Shown here piece after piece: positions 8,718 through 16,731 of a DNA stretch of 37,165 nt. Position 1 is the stretch's first letter, and each line of letters begins with the position of its first letter. Source of the DNA: an uncultured Gammaproteobacteria bacterium (GTDB lineage: Bacteria; Pseudomonadota; Gammaproteobacteria; Steroidobacterales; Rariloculaceae); NCBI GenBank assembly GCA_913041665.1, contig CAJWKT010000010.1, positions 1 to 37,165 on the forward strand, given 5' to 3'. The notes beneath the pieces were generated by a model. It was not told the origin of the DNA. It did no database searches and was given only the letters and a program-made list of their open reading frames with translations. Made by a program: the position numbers and the translations under genes.

Positions 8718-9137
8718 CTACCAGTGCCCAATGCTTTCCATAGAGCTCCATGGCTCCTTTTTTTCCAGTGCCAATCCCTTTTGCAGTAGTTCGATGGACA
8801 CGTTATCAGGCGAGCGAATAAAAGCCATTTTTCCATCACGGGGTGGGCGATTGATGACAACACCCGCGTCACTCAGCTGCTGGCAGGTTTCATAGATGTC
8901 GTCCACCTCATAGGCTACATGGCCAAAGTTACGACCTTCGTTGTATGCCCCCGGGTCCCAGTTATAAGTGAGTTCTAGGGGACACTCCTCCTGTCCTTCC
9001 GGGGCGACGAAGATAAGTGTAAAGCGTCCCTCCTCGTGGTCCACGCGACGCGTTTCCTTGAGCCCAAGTTTATTGCAATAAAAATCTAAAGATTTTTCAA
9101 GATTGCTTACTCTGACCATGGTGTGAAGATATTTCAT
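8718..9137 (-). CDS. gloA: Lactoylglutathione lyase (glyoxalase I)
   Basis: Isomerises the hemithioacetal of methylglyoxal and glutathione to S-lactoylglutathione, the first step of methylglyoxal detoxification in the cytoplasm. The 139-residue protein begins MKYLHTMVRV and keeps the four metal ligands of the family: His5, Glu55 (PLELTYNW), His73 (FGHVAYEV) and Glu116 (VSIELLQ). Short proteins with this ligand set are usually the nickel-type bacterial enzyme. Start and length agree with Escherichia coli GloA, apart from a few extra C-terminal residues. It stands alone, with 79 bp separating it from the OmpA-family gene behind it on the same strand. Confidence 0.96.
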   Translation of the reverse strand: MKYLHTMVRVSNLEKSLDFYCNKLGLKETRRVDHEEGRFTLIFVAPEGQEECPLELTYNWDPGAYNEGRNFGHVAYEVDDIYETCQQLSDAGVVINRPPRDGKMAFIRSPDNVSIELLQKGLALEKKEPWSSMESIGHW

Positions 9138-9216
9138 GATCTGGCTCCCGCAAAGTTACTTCAAAGCGAGGGGACTATACATCTCCATGATCCAAGGTTG
9201 TAAGTGCTGAGCTGAG

Positions 9217-10662
9217 TTACTGGAGTTGTGGTTCGATGCGGATGTTGATTCTGCGATTGTTTGTGCGGCCCTGCTCTGTTTCATTGTTTGCGATAGGCTG
9301 AGTCTGCCCATAGCCTACGGCACCGATCCGATGAGCCGGCAGTGCAAACTTGTTGGTCAAATGTTGAGCTACGGCTTCTGCGCGGTTTCTGGACAGTACC
9401 ATGTTAGATCTCGCGCCACCTCGGGAGTCTGTATGGCCTTCTACGGTAACCTGTGATCGGGGAAAAACTTCAATAGCCTCGCGAACTTTCTGTAGTAGTG
9501 GATCATAAGTAGCCCTTATGTCGATTCCACCACTCTCAAAAGATAGTCCTAGAAGACGTAAAATGATGTCGTTGCCTTCCCGGGATACTGTAGCTTCTTG
9601 GGGGAAGAAGATTGTATTTATTTTGGCAAACTGGTCTCTAGTGCGGGCCTCGTCTTCAATGCGCTGAATTAGTAATGAACGCTCTTGGTATAGGGTTCCC
9701 AACTGTTCATCAAGATCACGAATTTCCTCTTCTAGGCCAGCGTTGCGTTGCTGTTCATTTTTTATGTCCGCCTGCATTTGCTGTTCCCGATCGTGCAGCA
9801 TTCTTATGTAACCAGCCATCTCGTTCGCCGCTGGCTCCGATCCTTTATCTAACATCAATGTTTTGTCAGCTGCCGCCGCGATTTCCAGGATCGATTGTTC
9901 GTACAGCAGAATGATATCCTCTACACCCCAGGCTTCAGTTTCTGCCCCACGTATGTAATTGGCAATTAATTCGGCGTGTCTCGTCTCGTAGTCCGCCTGT
10001 TTAGTTAATTCCCCGGGTAGCCCGACCTCATAGCGATTCTTGTTCAGCTCCGCTTCGGCTTGGGCCAGAAGGGATTTTGCTTTTGCAAACGTTTTAGGTG
10101 CGTACTGGGGCACCTCAATCTGCTCTGCCTGAGCAATAAGCGAGCGGGTATGGCTGAGATGCTGCGCTTTGATGCCCTCCAGCTCAGCATCCCGGTACAG
10201 GGATTCTGCTTTCTTAGCTCGTTCTGTCGCGGCCTCGGCATTGCCTGTTTCCAAATTTTTTGCAGATTCTCTGAAAAGTTCCTCCGCCTCATTCCAGAGA
10301 TCAACAGCAAAATTTTCTGCCAGTGCGGCAATAGCATCTTCTCTGGCTTGTATTGGGGATGCGAGACTGGTGCTTGCATTTTCTGCCGCTTCTTTTGCCT
10401 TAGTGAATGCTTCTATCGCAGAGGCAAGCTGGCCAGTGATACGGTTGAGGCTTCTGCCTCGCTCAAAATCGTTTTCGGCGTTGAGGTATGCCTTAGCGCC
10501 ATCAATGAAGTGATTAGGAGAAAGCAGGCGTGCATCGACCGCCTGAGCTGCGCCAAGCGCTTCATCTGTCTCTTTGAAGAGTGTCTCGCGCAACGTCGGT
10601 TCCTGTGCATATGTACAATGGAACGCGCCGATTGCCACTACAAGTGTTAGGTAGTGTTTCAT
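9217..10662 (-). CDS. OmpA-family envelope protein with long helical N-terminal region
   Basis: A 481-residue exported protein. A signal peptide ends near residue 19 (MKHYLTLVVAIGAFHCTYAQ). A long Ala/Glu/Lys-rich helical region follows (about 20-340) with repeated FTKAKEAAE, ELFRESAKNLE and AKSLLAQAEAELNK units, resembling the DUF4398-type helical regions found ahead of OmpA domains. A coiled-coil stretch (DIKNEQQRNAGLEEEIRDLDEQ) precedes the OmpA domain at about 365-481. That domain has VEGHTDSRG, LSRNRAEAVAQHL and VGYGQTQPIA, including the Asp and Arg that hold diaminopimelate, so peptidoglycan binding is expected. The exact role is unknown. It lies 19 bp after greB on the same strand and may be cotranscribed with it. 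Confidence 0.88.
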   Translation of the reverse strand: MKHYLTLVVAIGAFHCTYAQEPTLRETLFKETDEALGAAQAVDARLLSPNHFIDGAKAYLNAENDFERGRSLNRITGQLASAIEAFTKAKEAAENASTSLASPIQAREDAIAALAENFAVDLWNEAEELFRESAKNLETGNAEAATERAKKAESLYRDAELEGIKAQHLSHTRSLIAQAEQIEVPQYAPKTFAKAKSLLAQAEAELNKNRYEVGLPGELTKQADYETRHAELIANYIRGAETEAWGVEDIILLYEQSILEIAAAADKTLMLDKGSEPAANEMAGYIRMLHDREQQMQADIKNEQQRNAGLEEEIRDLDEQLGTLYQERSLLIQRIEDEARTRDQFAKINTIFFPQEATVSREGNDIILRLLGLSFESGGIDIRATYDPLLQKVREAIEVFPRSQVTVEGHTDSRGGARSNMVLSRNRAEAVAQHLTNKFALPAHRIGAVGYGQTQPIANNETEQGRTNNRRINIRIEPQLQ

Positions 10663-10681
10663 GATTTTTGTTGTGGACAGT

Positions 10682-11200
10682 TCAATCGTCTTGTAGCTCT
10701 AGACTGTGGTAACTAACTTGAACGATTCGATAAATGGTTTCTCCACCAGGTGCACGTACCGTAATCTTATCATCCACAGCCTTGTTCATAACTGCTTTTC
10801 CCATCGGTGAATCCATGCTGATGTAGCTATCTGATGAATCAAATTCGTCTGGACCGACCAAACGGAAAATTTTTGTTTGAGCATTTTGATCTTCAAGCTC
10901 AAACCATGCGCCAAAATAGATCTTGTTCATGTCTGACGGAACCTGATCCACTACCTGTATTCCCTCTAGGCGCTTTCTTAGATAACGAACTCGCTTATCA
11001 ATTTCCCTGAGCTGCTTTTTCCCATAGATATATTCAGCGTTTTCGGAACGGTCGCCCTGTGCCGCAGCTTCCGACACAGCTTTGGTCACTTTGGGGCGCT
11101 GACTAAGCCACAGATCATCGAGCTCCTCCTTCAGCATTGCAGCGCCCCCAGGAGTAATGTACTTTGAGCTTGGCTCAGCAGGTCGTCGGTATCGTCCCAT
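10682..11200 (-). CDS. greB: Transcription elongation factor GreB
   Basis: Binds the RNA polymerase secondary channel and stimulates cleavage of RNA in backtracked complexes. The 172-residue protein has the N-terminal coiled coil with the acidic tip AAAQGDRSENAEY (Asp50 and Glu53 in the catalytic positions). It continues with YIYGKKQLREIDKRVRYLRKRLE, whose basic character and YGKK sequence point to GreB rather than GreA, and a C-terminal FKBP-like domain with MDSPMGKAVMNKAVDD. The start ATG at 11200 gives MGRYRRPAEPSSKYITPGG, a good GreB N-terminus. It is divergent from lipA across a region with an inverted repeat (11216-11243). Confidence 0.95.
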   Translation of the reverse strand: MGRYRRPAEPSSKYITPGGAAMLKEELDDLWLSQRPKVTKAVSEAAAQGDRSENAEYIYGKKQLREIDKRVRYLRKRLEGIQVVDQVPSDMNKIYFGAWFELEDQNAQTKIFRLVGPDEFDSSDSYISMDSPMGKAVMNKAVDDKITVRAPGGETIYRIVQVSYHSLELQDD

Positions 11201-11215
11201 AAAACGTTTCGAAAA

Positions 11216-11243
11216 ATCTGAGATAATGCCTTTTACCTCAGAT
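11216..11243. promoter_or_regulatory. Inverted repeat between divergent greB and lipA
   Basis: ATCTGAG (11216-11222) and CTCAGAT (11237-11243) form a perfect 7-bp inverted repeat with a 14-base spacer, so the half-sites are 21 bp apart, about two helical turns. It lies 16 bp upstream of the greB start. This spacing suits a dimeric DNA-binding protein better than an RNA terminator, as there is no T-run. TAATAA at 11244-11249 may belong to a lipA-direction promoter. Which protein binds, if any, is unknown. Confidence 0.35.
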
Positions 11244-11381
11244 AATAAATGATTGGATAGAGTGTCGACTGAATTCCGCAGTATCCCTGTAGTTAGTACT
11301 GGTTCGAAGTATAGGACCGGGAGGGGCTTTTCTGCGATAAAAAATGGTGTGAAGGCGCGTCATTTGGAAGGCAGCACCGAT

Positions 11382-12275
11382 ATGGAAAGAAAACCTGCTT
11401 GGCTGAAGGTTCAGATACCGACAGGCGGCAAGTACAGTAAGGTTAAAGAGACGGTTCGTGAGCACCGTCTGGCCACCGTGTGTGAAGAGTCCATGTGTCC
11501 AAATATCGGTGAGTGTTGGGGAAACGGTACAGCCACCCTGATGCTCATGGGCGCTGTTTGTACCCGCGCCTGCCAGTTCTGTGCGGTGGATACGGGGAAT
11601 CCAGGCGGATGGCTAGATCCGGATGAGCCGGCTCATGCGGCTCGTTCTGTGGACCTCATGGGCCTTCGGTACGTGGTACTGACTTCTGTAGATAGGGATG
11701 ACTTGCCTGATGGAGGTGCCGGTCACTACGCGGATTGTATACGGGCGATTCGAGCCCGTTGTCCTGGGACGGTAGTTGAAGCGTTGACCCCTGATTTTTC
11801 GGGCAGAGTTTTCTGTGTTGAAAAGGTTGTAGATTCTGGTGTCACGGTTTACGCACAAAATCTCGAGACGGTTAGACGATTAACTCACCAAGTTCGGGAT
11901 CCTCGCGCAGGTTATCGACAGACCCTTGATGTGTTAGCACACGCTAAACGTTACAGGTCTGGGCTCTTAACCAAGACCAGTCTCATGTTGGGTCTTGGCG
12001 AAACGGAGTATGAAATTGTGGAGGCTCTAGAAGATTTGCGGAAAGTGGGTGTGGACATTGTTACATTTGGACAATATTTGCGTCCGACTGTGAATCATCT
12101 TCCGGTTCAACGTTATGTGTCGCCCGAGGAGTTTAACAGGTACCGTGACTTGGGCCTCGAGCGTGGTTTTATGGAAGTGGTTTCGGGTCCTTTGGTGCGT
12201 TCCAGTTACCGCGCTGACCGTGTTTTGGATAAAAACAATATCGGACTCAATCATTCAGGTGGTGGGTTGAACTAA
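11382..12275 (+). CDS. lipA: Lipoyl synthase
   Basis: Radical-SAM enzyme that inserts two sulfurs into protein-bound octanoyl groups to make lipoyl cofactors. Counting from the ATG at 11382 (297 residues), the auxiliary cluster motif is Cys34-X4-Cys39-X5-Cys45 ([12 protein letters not shown]), the radical-SAM motif is Cys60-X3-Cys64-X2-Cys67 (CTRACQFC), and the C-terminal RSSYRAD supplies the Ser ligand. I choose this ATG because it is the first in-frame ATG and has GGAAGG (11366-11371) upstream. Non-ATG starts at 11253 (TTG) or 11349 (GTG) would add an N-terminal stretch, as in many proteobacterial LipA proteins, and cannot be excluded. lipB is not beside it. Its stop shares one base with the sohB ATG. 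Confidence 0.96.
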   Translation: MERKPAWLKVQIPTGGKYSKVKETVREHRLATVCEESMCPNIGECWGNGTATLMLMGAVCTRACQFCAVDTGNPGGWLDPDEPAHAARSVDLMGLRYVVLTSVDRDDLPDGGAGHYADCIRAIRARCPGTVVEALTPDFSGRVFCVEKVVDSGVTVYAQNLETVRRLTHQVRDPRAGYRQTLDVLAHAKRYRSGLLTKTSLMLGLGETEYEIVEALEDLRKVGVDIVTFGQYLRPTVNHLPVQRYVSPEEFNRYRDLGLERGFMEVVSGPLVRSSYRADRVLDKNNIGLNHSGGGLN

Positions 12276-13261
12276 TGGCAGCATTTTTCTCTGATTATGG
12301 ACTGTTTGTCGCCAAAGTCTTTACGGCTGCAATCATTGTGCTCATCTTTGTGGTGGTTGTTATTGTTTCAGCGAAGAAAAAGACACCTCCCGACGGGCTT
12401 AGCGTAGAGCATCTGAATAAGCGGTTCGAGCATTTCAGCAACGTGTTGCATGCTGCCGTTCTTGGAAAAGAGAAGTTCAAAAAATTACTAAAGGAAGACA
12501 AAAAAGAAAAGAAGAAAAAAAAGAAAAACCAAAACAAGGAGGGCGTAACCCGAAACTGTGTATATGTATTGGATTTCAAGGGTGACATTCGGGCAACTGC
12601 AACGGCCTCTTTGCGGGAAGAGGTTTCAGCAGTTCTTGCGGTGGCTACTAAGGATGATCAGGTACTCGTTCGCCTGGAGAACTCAGGTGGTACTGTGCAT
12701 GAGCACGGACTAGCTGCTTCGCAACTCATGCGGATCAAAGAACACGGAGTACCACTAGTGGTTTCGGTGGATAAGGTTGCTGCGAGCGGGGGATATCTGA
12801 TGGCCTGTGTGGCGGATCGGATTATTGCTGCCCCGTTTGCGATCGTAGGCTCTATCGGGGTTATAGCGCAGCTACCAAATTTTCACCGCTTTTTGGAGAA
12901 GCGCGGGATAGATTTTGAGCAGATCACTGCGGGACGGTTCAAGCGCACTTTAACCGTGTTTGGAAAAAATACGGAAGAGGGCCGAGAAAAAATGCAGGAG
13001 GAAATCGAGGACGTTCACACTTTATTCAAGCACCAGATTGCGGAACACCGCCCGAATGTAGAGCTTGAAGAAACTGCGACTGGGGAACATTGGTATGGAT
13101 TAAGAGCGCTAGAGCTGAAATTAATCGATGAAATTTCTACTAGCGACGATTATTTAATGGGTGTTTCAAAAAAATATGAACTCTATCGCGTCACCTATAA
13201 AAGACACCGATCCATTCCAGAGCGATTATTGGGGGGTGCAGAAAATTTACTTTCACGCTAA
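12275..13261 (+). CDS. sohB: SohB-type signal peptide peptidase (S49 family)
   Basis: Inner-membrane serine protease of the SppA/SohB group, 328 residues. One N-terminal membrane helix lies at about 10-31, then comes a very Lys-rich linker (about 66-89, including a run of seven Lys), and then the periplasmic protease domain. The catalytic Ser is in VAASGGYLMAC (Ser171) and the catalytic Lys is expected in GRFKRTL (Lys223); both are present, as is the NSGGTVHEHG block. The family makes Ser-Lys dyad endopeptidases acting on membrane peptides; the natural substrate of SohB is poorly defined. It overlaps the lipA stop by one base (TAATG), so it is probably cotranscribed with lipA. Confidence 0.93.
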   Translation: MAAFFSDYGLFVAKVFTAAIIVLIFVVVVIVSAKKKTPPDGLSVEHLNKRFEHFSNVLHAAVLGKEKFKKLLKEDKKEKKKKKKNQNKEGVTRNCVYVLDFKGDIRATATASLREEVSAVLAVATKDDQVLVRLENSGGTVHEHGLAASQLMRIKEHGVPLVVSVDKVAASGGYLMACVADRIIAAPFAIVGSIGVIAQLPNFHRFLEKRGIDFEQITAGRFKRTLTVFGKNTEEGREKMQEEIEDVHTLFKHQIAEHRPNVELEETATGEHWYGLRALELKLIDEISTSDDYLMGVSKKYELYRVTYKRHRSIPERLLGGAENLLSR

Positions 13262-13295
13262 TGTTCACGGCCTGGTATTGGTCAATAAATAAATT

Positions 13296-14300
13296 GTGAC
13301 TATAAAAAAATACTGGATTGAAGATACGAAGCAAGAGGATTTTTTCTCTTCTATCGATATTTCTTCAACATACATACCTTTCGATCCCAACATCGGGCAT
13401 TCACCAAGAGATATTCTTAGAGATTTATATGATTTATTTTTCAGGCGGAGAGTCTACCAATTTATTTATAAAAATTACTTCAAAAACCTGCCATATAAAT
13501 ATGATTATGCTTTACCGGCTAAAGGCTTCTCCAATAAAGCAAGAATCAATTGGCTAAATAGACACAAAAAAATTAAGGACTCCAGAGTATTAATCATTGG
13601 TGTTGGTAATGGGTATGGAATTCCAATGTGGCTAAGATATCAACCAAAGGAAATTGTCGGAAATGACATATTGAACTATGAAAAATCTTTTGAGGTTGTA
13701 AAAAAAGAATCCAAATCCATTATTGATATACCAATCAAACTTTTTCAAAGAGATATAGTGGACTTAGATACTAAAGAATTAGGTACGTTTGATATTATTG
13801 CTAGTGAAGCGGTGTTTGAGCATGCCAGAAATATGGAGCATGTAGCAGAAAAGTGTTACAGGTTACTAAGTACAAACGGCGTAATGTATGCCTCCTATGG
13901 GGGGCCTTTGTGGTATACCTGGGGAGGTGACCATTTTTCCGGGAGAGACAATAAGAATAACGGGTTCAATCATCTTTTGCTTGAACAGAAAGAATATTGG
14001 GAATACGTGAAAGCTAACATTAAACCGACCTTTGAAGCTGAACTCAAAGCGGGAGCAGGTGGGATTTTGGTCAAATTAGACCTATTCAGTAAATTAAACT
14101 CATCTCAGTATCTGGAAATTTTCCAAAAGGTAGGATTTACGGTCAAGAAACTGGTACTAGAGTTTTGCCCTATTGCAGTAGAAATTTTAAAAAATAAGGG
14201 GATAAGGGACAGATTAATTGCGGGTCATCCCGATTTTACTGAAGATGATTTCAAATGCAGGACACACATTATTTTGCTAGAAAAAACGGGTTCTAATTAG
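13296..14300 (+). CDS. Class I SAM-dependent methyltransferase, AT-rich
   Basis: Protein of 334 residues with a Rossmann methyltransferase fold. Motif I is VLIIGVGNGYG (98-108), an acidic ribose-binding residue is in IVGNDI (Asp124), motif IV is FDIIASEAVFEHARN (about 163-177), and GPLWYTWGGDHFSG follows. The last motif is usual in methyltransferases of polysaccharide or surface-glycan clusters, but the substrate cannot be told. The start is GTG at 13296 with a poor ribosome site. Base composition differs from its surroundings: two 60-base rows I counted are 30 and 35 percent G+C, against 60 percent in a row of lipA. Isoleucine, lysine and asparagine codons are frequent. It lies between housekeeping genes and is probably acquired. 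Confidence 0.85.
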   Translation: MTIKKYWIEDTKQEDFFSSIDISSTYIPFDPNIGHSPRDILRDLYDLFFRRRVYQFIYKNYFKNLPYKYDYALPAKGFSNKARINWLNRHKKIKDSRVLIIGVGNGYGIPMWLRYQPKEIVGNDILNYEKSFEVVKKESKSIIDIPIKLFQRDIVDLDTKELGTFDIIASEAVFEHARNMEHVAEKCYRLLSTNGVMYASYGGPLWYTWGGDHFSGRDNKNNGFNHLLLEQKEYWEYVKANIKPTFEAELKAGAGGILVKLDLFSKLNSSQYLEIFQKVGFTVKKLVLEFCPIAVEILKNKGIRDRLIAGHPDFTEDDFKCRTHIILLEKTGSN

Positions 14301-14310
14301 ATTTTTTCTA

Positions 14311-16371
14311 TTACTCCTCGGAAGCTGGCCGGAACGCCTTCTCTAGATTTTTTTGTACGCTGGGCGGGGTTTTTTCATAGTGATCAAACTCCATGGTGAA
14401 CGTGCCTTCACCTCCCGTGAGGGATTTAAGCATGGTTTGGTAGTCTCCTAGCTCAGCGAGGGGTACCTCGGCTGAAATTTTTACCCGATTTCCCGCCGTT
14501 GCAGCGCTACCAGCGATCCGGCCTCGAATTCCAGAGAGGTGACCGGTAATGTCACCCACATAATTGTTAGGGGTGGTGACCTCTATTTTAGCAATCGGCT
14601 CTAATACAATTGGTTTCGCTTTAGAGATAGCATCTGAGAAGGCACGTTTGCCAGCAGCTACGAAGGCAATTTCCTTGGAGTCCACCGGGTGATGTTTACC
14701 GTCGTACACGATGACCTTTACATCCTGTAGCGGGTAACCTGCGATAGCGCCGTCATCGAGGACTTGTCGGACGCCTTTTTCTACGGCCGGGATGAACTGT
14801 CCCGGTATTGTGCCCCCGACCACTTTGTTAGAAAATTCAAAACCACTGCCCCGTGGCAACGGCTCGATTCGAAGAAACACTTCTCCAAACTGTCCGGCGC
14901 CACCGGTCTGTTTTTTATGGCGATGGTGACCTTCCGATTTCCTAGTCACGGTCTCTAGGTAAGCGATTTTTGGTGGTTGTGTAGAAACATCGATACCAAA
15001 TTCGTTTTTCATGCGCTCAAGGATAATGCGGAGATGTAACTCGCCCATGCCCCGCAGCACGGTCTCATTTGTCTGAGCATGAAATTCTATTTTCAGGCTC
15101 GGATCTTCTGTGGTCAGTTTGTGCAGTGCATCTGATAACTTTTTTTCTTGGCCCCGTTGAGCCAACTCCAAAGCAACACCATACATGGGGGGTGGCATTT
15201 TTATAAATCCTAAATGCAAATCATCTTCATCATGACTGGAATGAATAACCGTATCAAAATGGAGCTCTTCTATTTTTGAGACCGAGCAAAAATTGCCTGA
15301 TAACACACTTGACACCTCTTCAAGATTTTTGCCTTGCACTCGATACAGATGTGCAAGTTTGACAGCCTTTCTGTGGTTGCCTACAAAAATTTGATCGCCA
15401 GTTTTGACGGTTCCTTGATGGACCCGAAAGGTTGCGAGCCGACCTACGTAGGGGTCGACATTGACCTTGAAAACGTGTCCCACGAAATGACCGTCCGCAT
15501 CGTCCGCATTAACGGTGACAGCTTTTTCTTCTGAAGTATTGTTAAAGAATTCTGGAGGATTTCCTTCCATGGGGTTTGGCATAAGCTCGGACAGAATACG
15601 CAGCAATTGCTTTATACCAGCACCCGTTTCTGAAGAGACGAAACAAACAGGGATTAAGTGACCAGCTCGCAACGCTCTCTCAAACGGATCATGAAGTTGC
15701 TCGAGGGAAAGTTCATCGCCCTGCTCGAGGTAGGCTTCCATGAGTTCTTCGTCGAGCTCTACAACTTGGTCTACAATTTCAGTGTGGGCAGCGTCAACGG
15801 AAGAAAAGTCTGGTGTTTGATCCGCCGGCTCGAAGAAGCAATCTGCTACAGCCTTTCCCTGTTGTGCAGGTAAATTTAGCGGCAGGCATTGTCGGCCAAA
15901 TGTTTCTCGAATTTCAGTTAATATTTTTTCCAGTTCTACGCCCTCTGCATCAATTTTATTAACGATAATAAGTTGACATAGCTTTCGTTGTGAACTGAAG
16001 TCCATCATGCGATGAGTAACCAGTTCTGGCCCCGTTTGTGCATTAATTACGATTGCCGCGGTCTCGACTGCTGACAATACACTTAAGGCCCGTCCCATAA
16101 AATCGGGGTATCCGGGGGTATCTAGAAGATTAATAGAGGTTCCGCCAGTTTCCAGATGACAAACACTCGCATCGAGTGAGTGCTGAAGGTGTTTTTCTTG
16201 ATCTAAAAAGTCACAAACCGTGGTACCCCTACCAACGCTACCAGCTGAATTAATTACCCCTGCTTTTTCCAGTAGAGTTTCAATCAACGTGGTCTTTCCC
16301 GAGCCCGCATGGCCCACTACGGCTATATTTCGAATATCTTTAGTGCGAAATAGCGTTTGAGATGTTGCCAC
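14311..16371 (-). CDS. Elongation factor G-like GTPase (EF-G2 type)
   Basis: A 686-residue paralogue of translation factor EF-G with the full domain order. The GTPase motifs are GHAGSGKTT (20-28), DTPGYPDF (84-91) and NKID (138-141); later domains include GMGELHLRII and the C-terminal LAELGDYQTMLKSLTGG. The switch regions are not those of canonical EF-G: the catalytic histidine of DxPGHxDF is Tyr88, and the effector loop reads CDFLDQEKHLQHSLD. The same change occurs in the EF-G-2 group (for example Thermus EF-G-2), whose role is unclear. It should not be annotated as the main fusA. It is transcribed alone and divergently from the transporter at 16732. Confidence 0.92.
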   Translation of the reverse strand: MATSQTLFRTKDIRNIAVVGHAGSGKTTLIETLLEKAGVINSAGSVGRGTTVCDFLDQEKHLQHSLDASVCHLETGGTSINLLDTPGYPDFMGRALSVLSAVETAAIVINAQTGPELVTHRMMDFSSQRKLCQLIIVNKIDAEGVELEKILTEIRETFGRQCLPLNLPAQQGKAVADCFFEPADQTPDFSSVDAAHTEIVDQVVELDEELMEAYLEQGDELSLEQLHDPFERALRAGHLIPVCFVSSETGAGIKQLLRILSELMPNPMEGNPPEFFNNTSEEKAVTVNADDADGHFVGHVFKVNVDPYVGRLATFRVHQGTVKTGDQIFVGNHRKAVKLAHLYRVQGKNLEEVSSVLSGNFCSVSKIEELHFDTVIHSSHDEDDLHLGFIKMPPPMYGVALELAQRGQEKKLSDALHKLTTEDPSLKIEFHAQTNETVLRGMGELHLRIILERMKNEFGIDVSTQPPKIAYLETVTRKSEGHHRHKKQTGGAGQFGEVFLRIEPLPRGSGFEFSNKVVGGTIPGQFIPAVEKGVRQVLDDGAIAGYPLQDVKVIVYDGKHHPVDSKEIAFVAAGKRAFSDAISKAKPIVLEPIAKIEVTTPNNYVGDITGHLSGIRGRIAGSAATAGNRVKISAEVPLAELGDYQTMLKSLTGGEGTFTMEFDHYEKTPPSVQKNLEKAFRPASEE

Positions 16372-16731
16372 TGAGTCCCCTTTATCGTTCTTAGTTAGGT
16401 TGTGAGAGGTAATCTCTTATCCTTATCCTAGCGCCAAGGGGGGGTAGGTTGTGCAGGGCACACAAAAAAAATGTTTTAGAACTAAGTTCAGCGCAGGATT
16501 GGTTACCCAAAAAATTAACTTTAAATAGTGTCATTTGAGAATAAATACTTTATTTATTAATAAATTATCATTTTTTAGTCTCTTTCGGTTATTGAAATAA
16601 AAAAGTCTGGCCCCTCGGTTTTTGAAGATCTTTTACACGTTATACTGGCGCTCATTCTGCCTTGGGTGCGCAATAGCGACTTAAAAAAATCTTGGAGCAA
16701 TAAAAAAAAATTCATAGAAATTGGAGTTCGG
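16372..16731. other. Divergent intergenic region, AT-rich
   Basis: Some 360 bases between the EF-G paralogue and the transporter, with no gene I can support. It must hold the promoters of both. On the plus strand TATACT at 16641-16646 is a good -10 element, but no convincing -35 sits at the right distance. The Shine-Dalgarno for the transporter (TTGGAG, 16721-16726) is at the right end. The part from about 16530 to 16575 is nearly pure A/T and contains a perfect palindrome, listed separately. No terminator or RNA gene is visible. Confidence 0.4.
16541..16564. repeat. AT-rich palindromic sequence in divergent promoter region
   Basis: ATAAAT (16541-16546) pairs with ATTTAT (16552-16557) across a 5-base loop, and TTTATTAATAAA (16553-16564) is a perfect 12-base palindrome that overlaps it. 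Such sequence could be a protein-binding site, an UP-type promoter element or easily melted DNA. Chance is a fair alternative in A/T-only sequence. Confidence 0.3.

Noticed and set aside
10060-10650. Long plus-strand reading frame opposite the OmpA-family gene
   Set aside because: Cys- and Phe-rich translation with no family features; it is the complement of the Ala/Glu/Lys-rich helical region.
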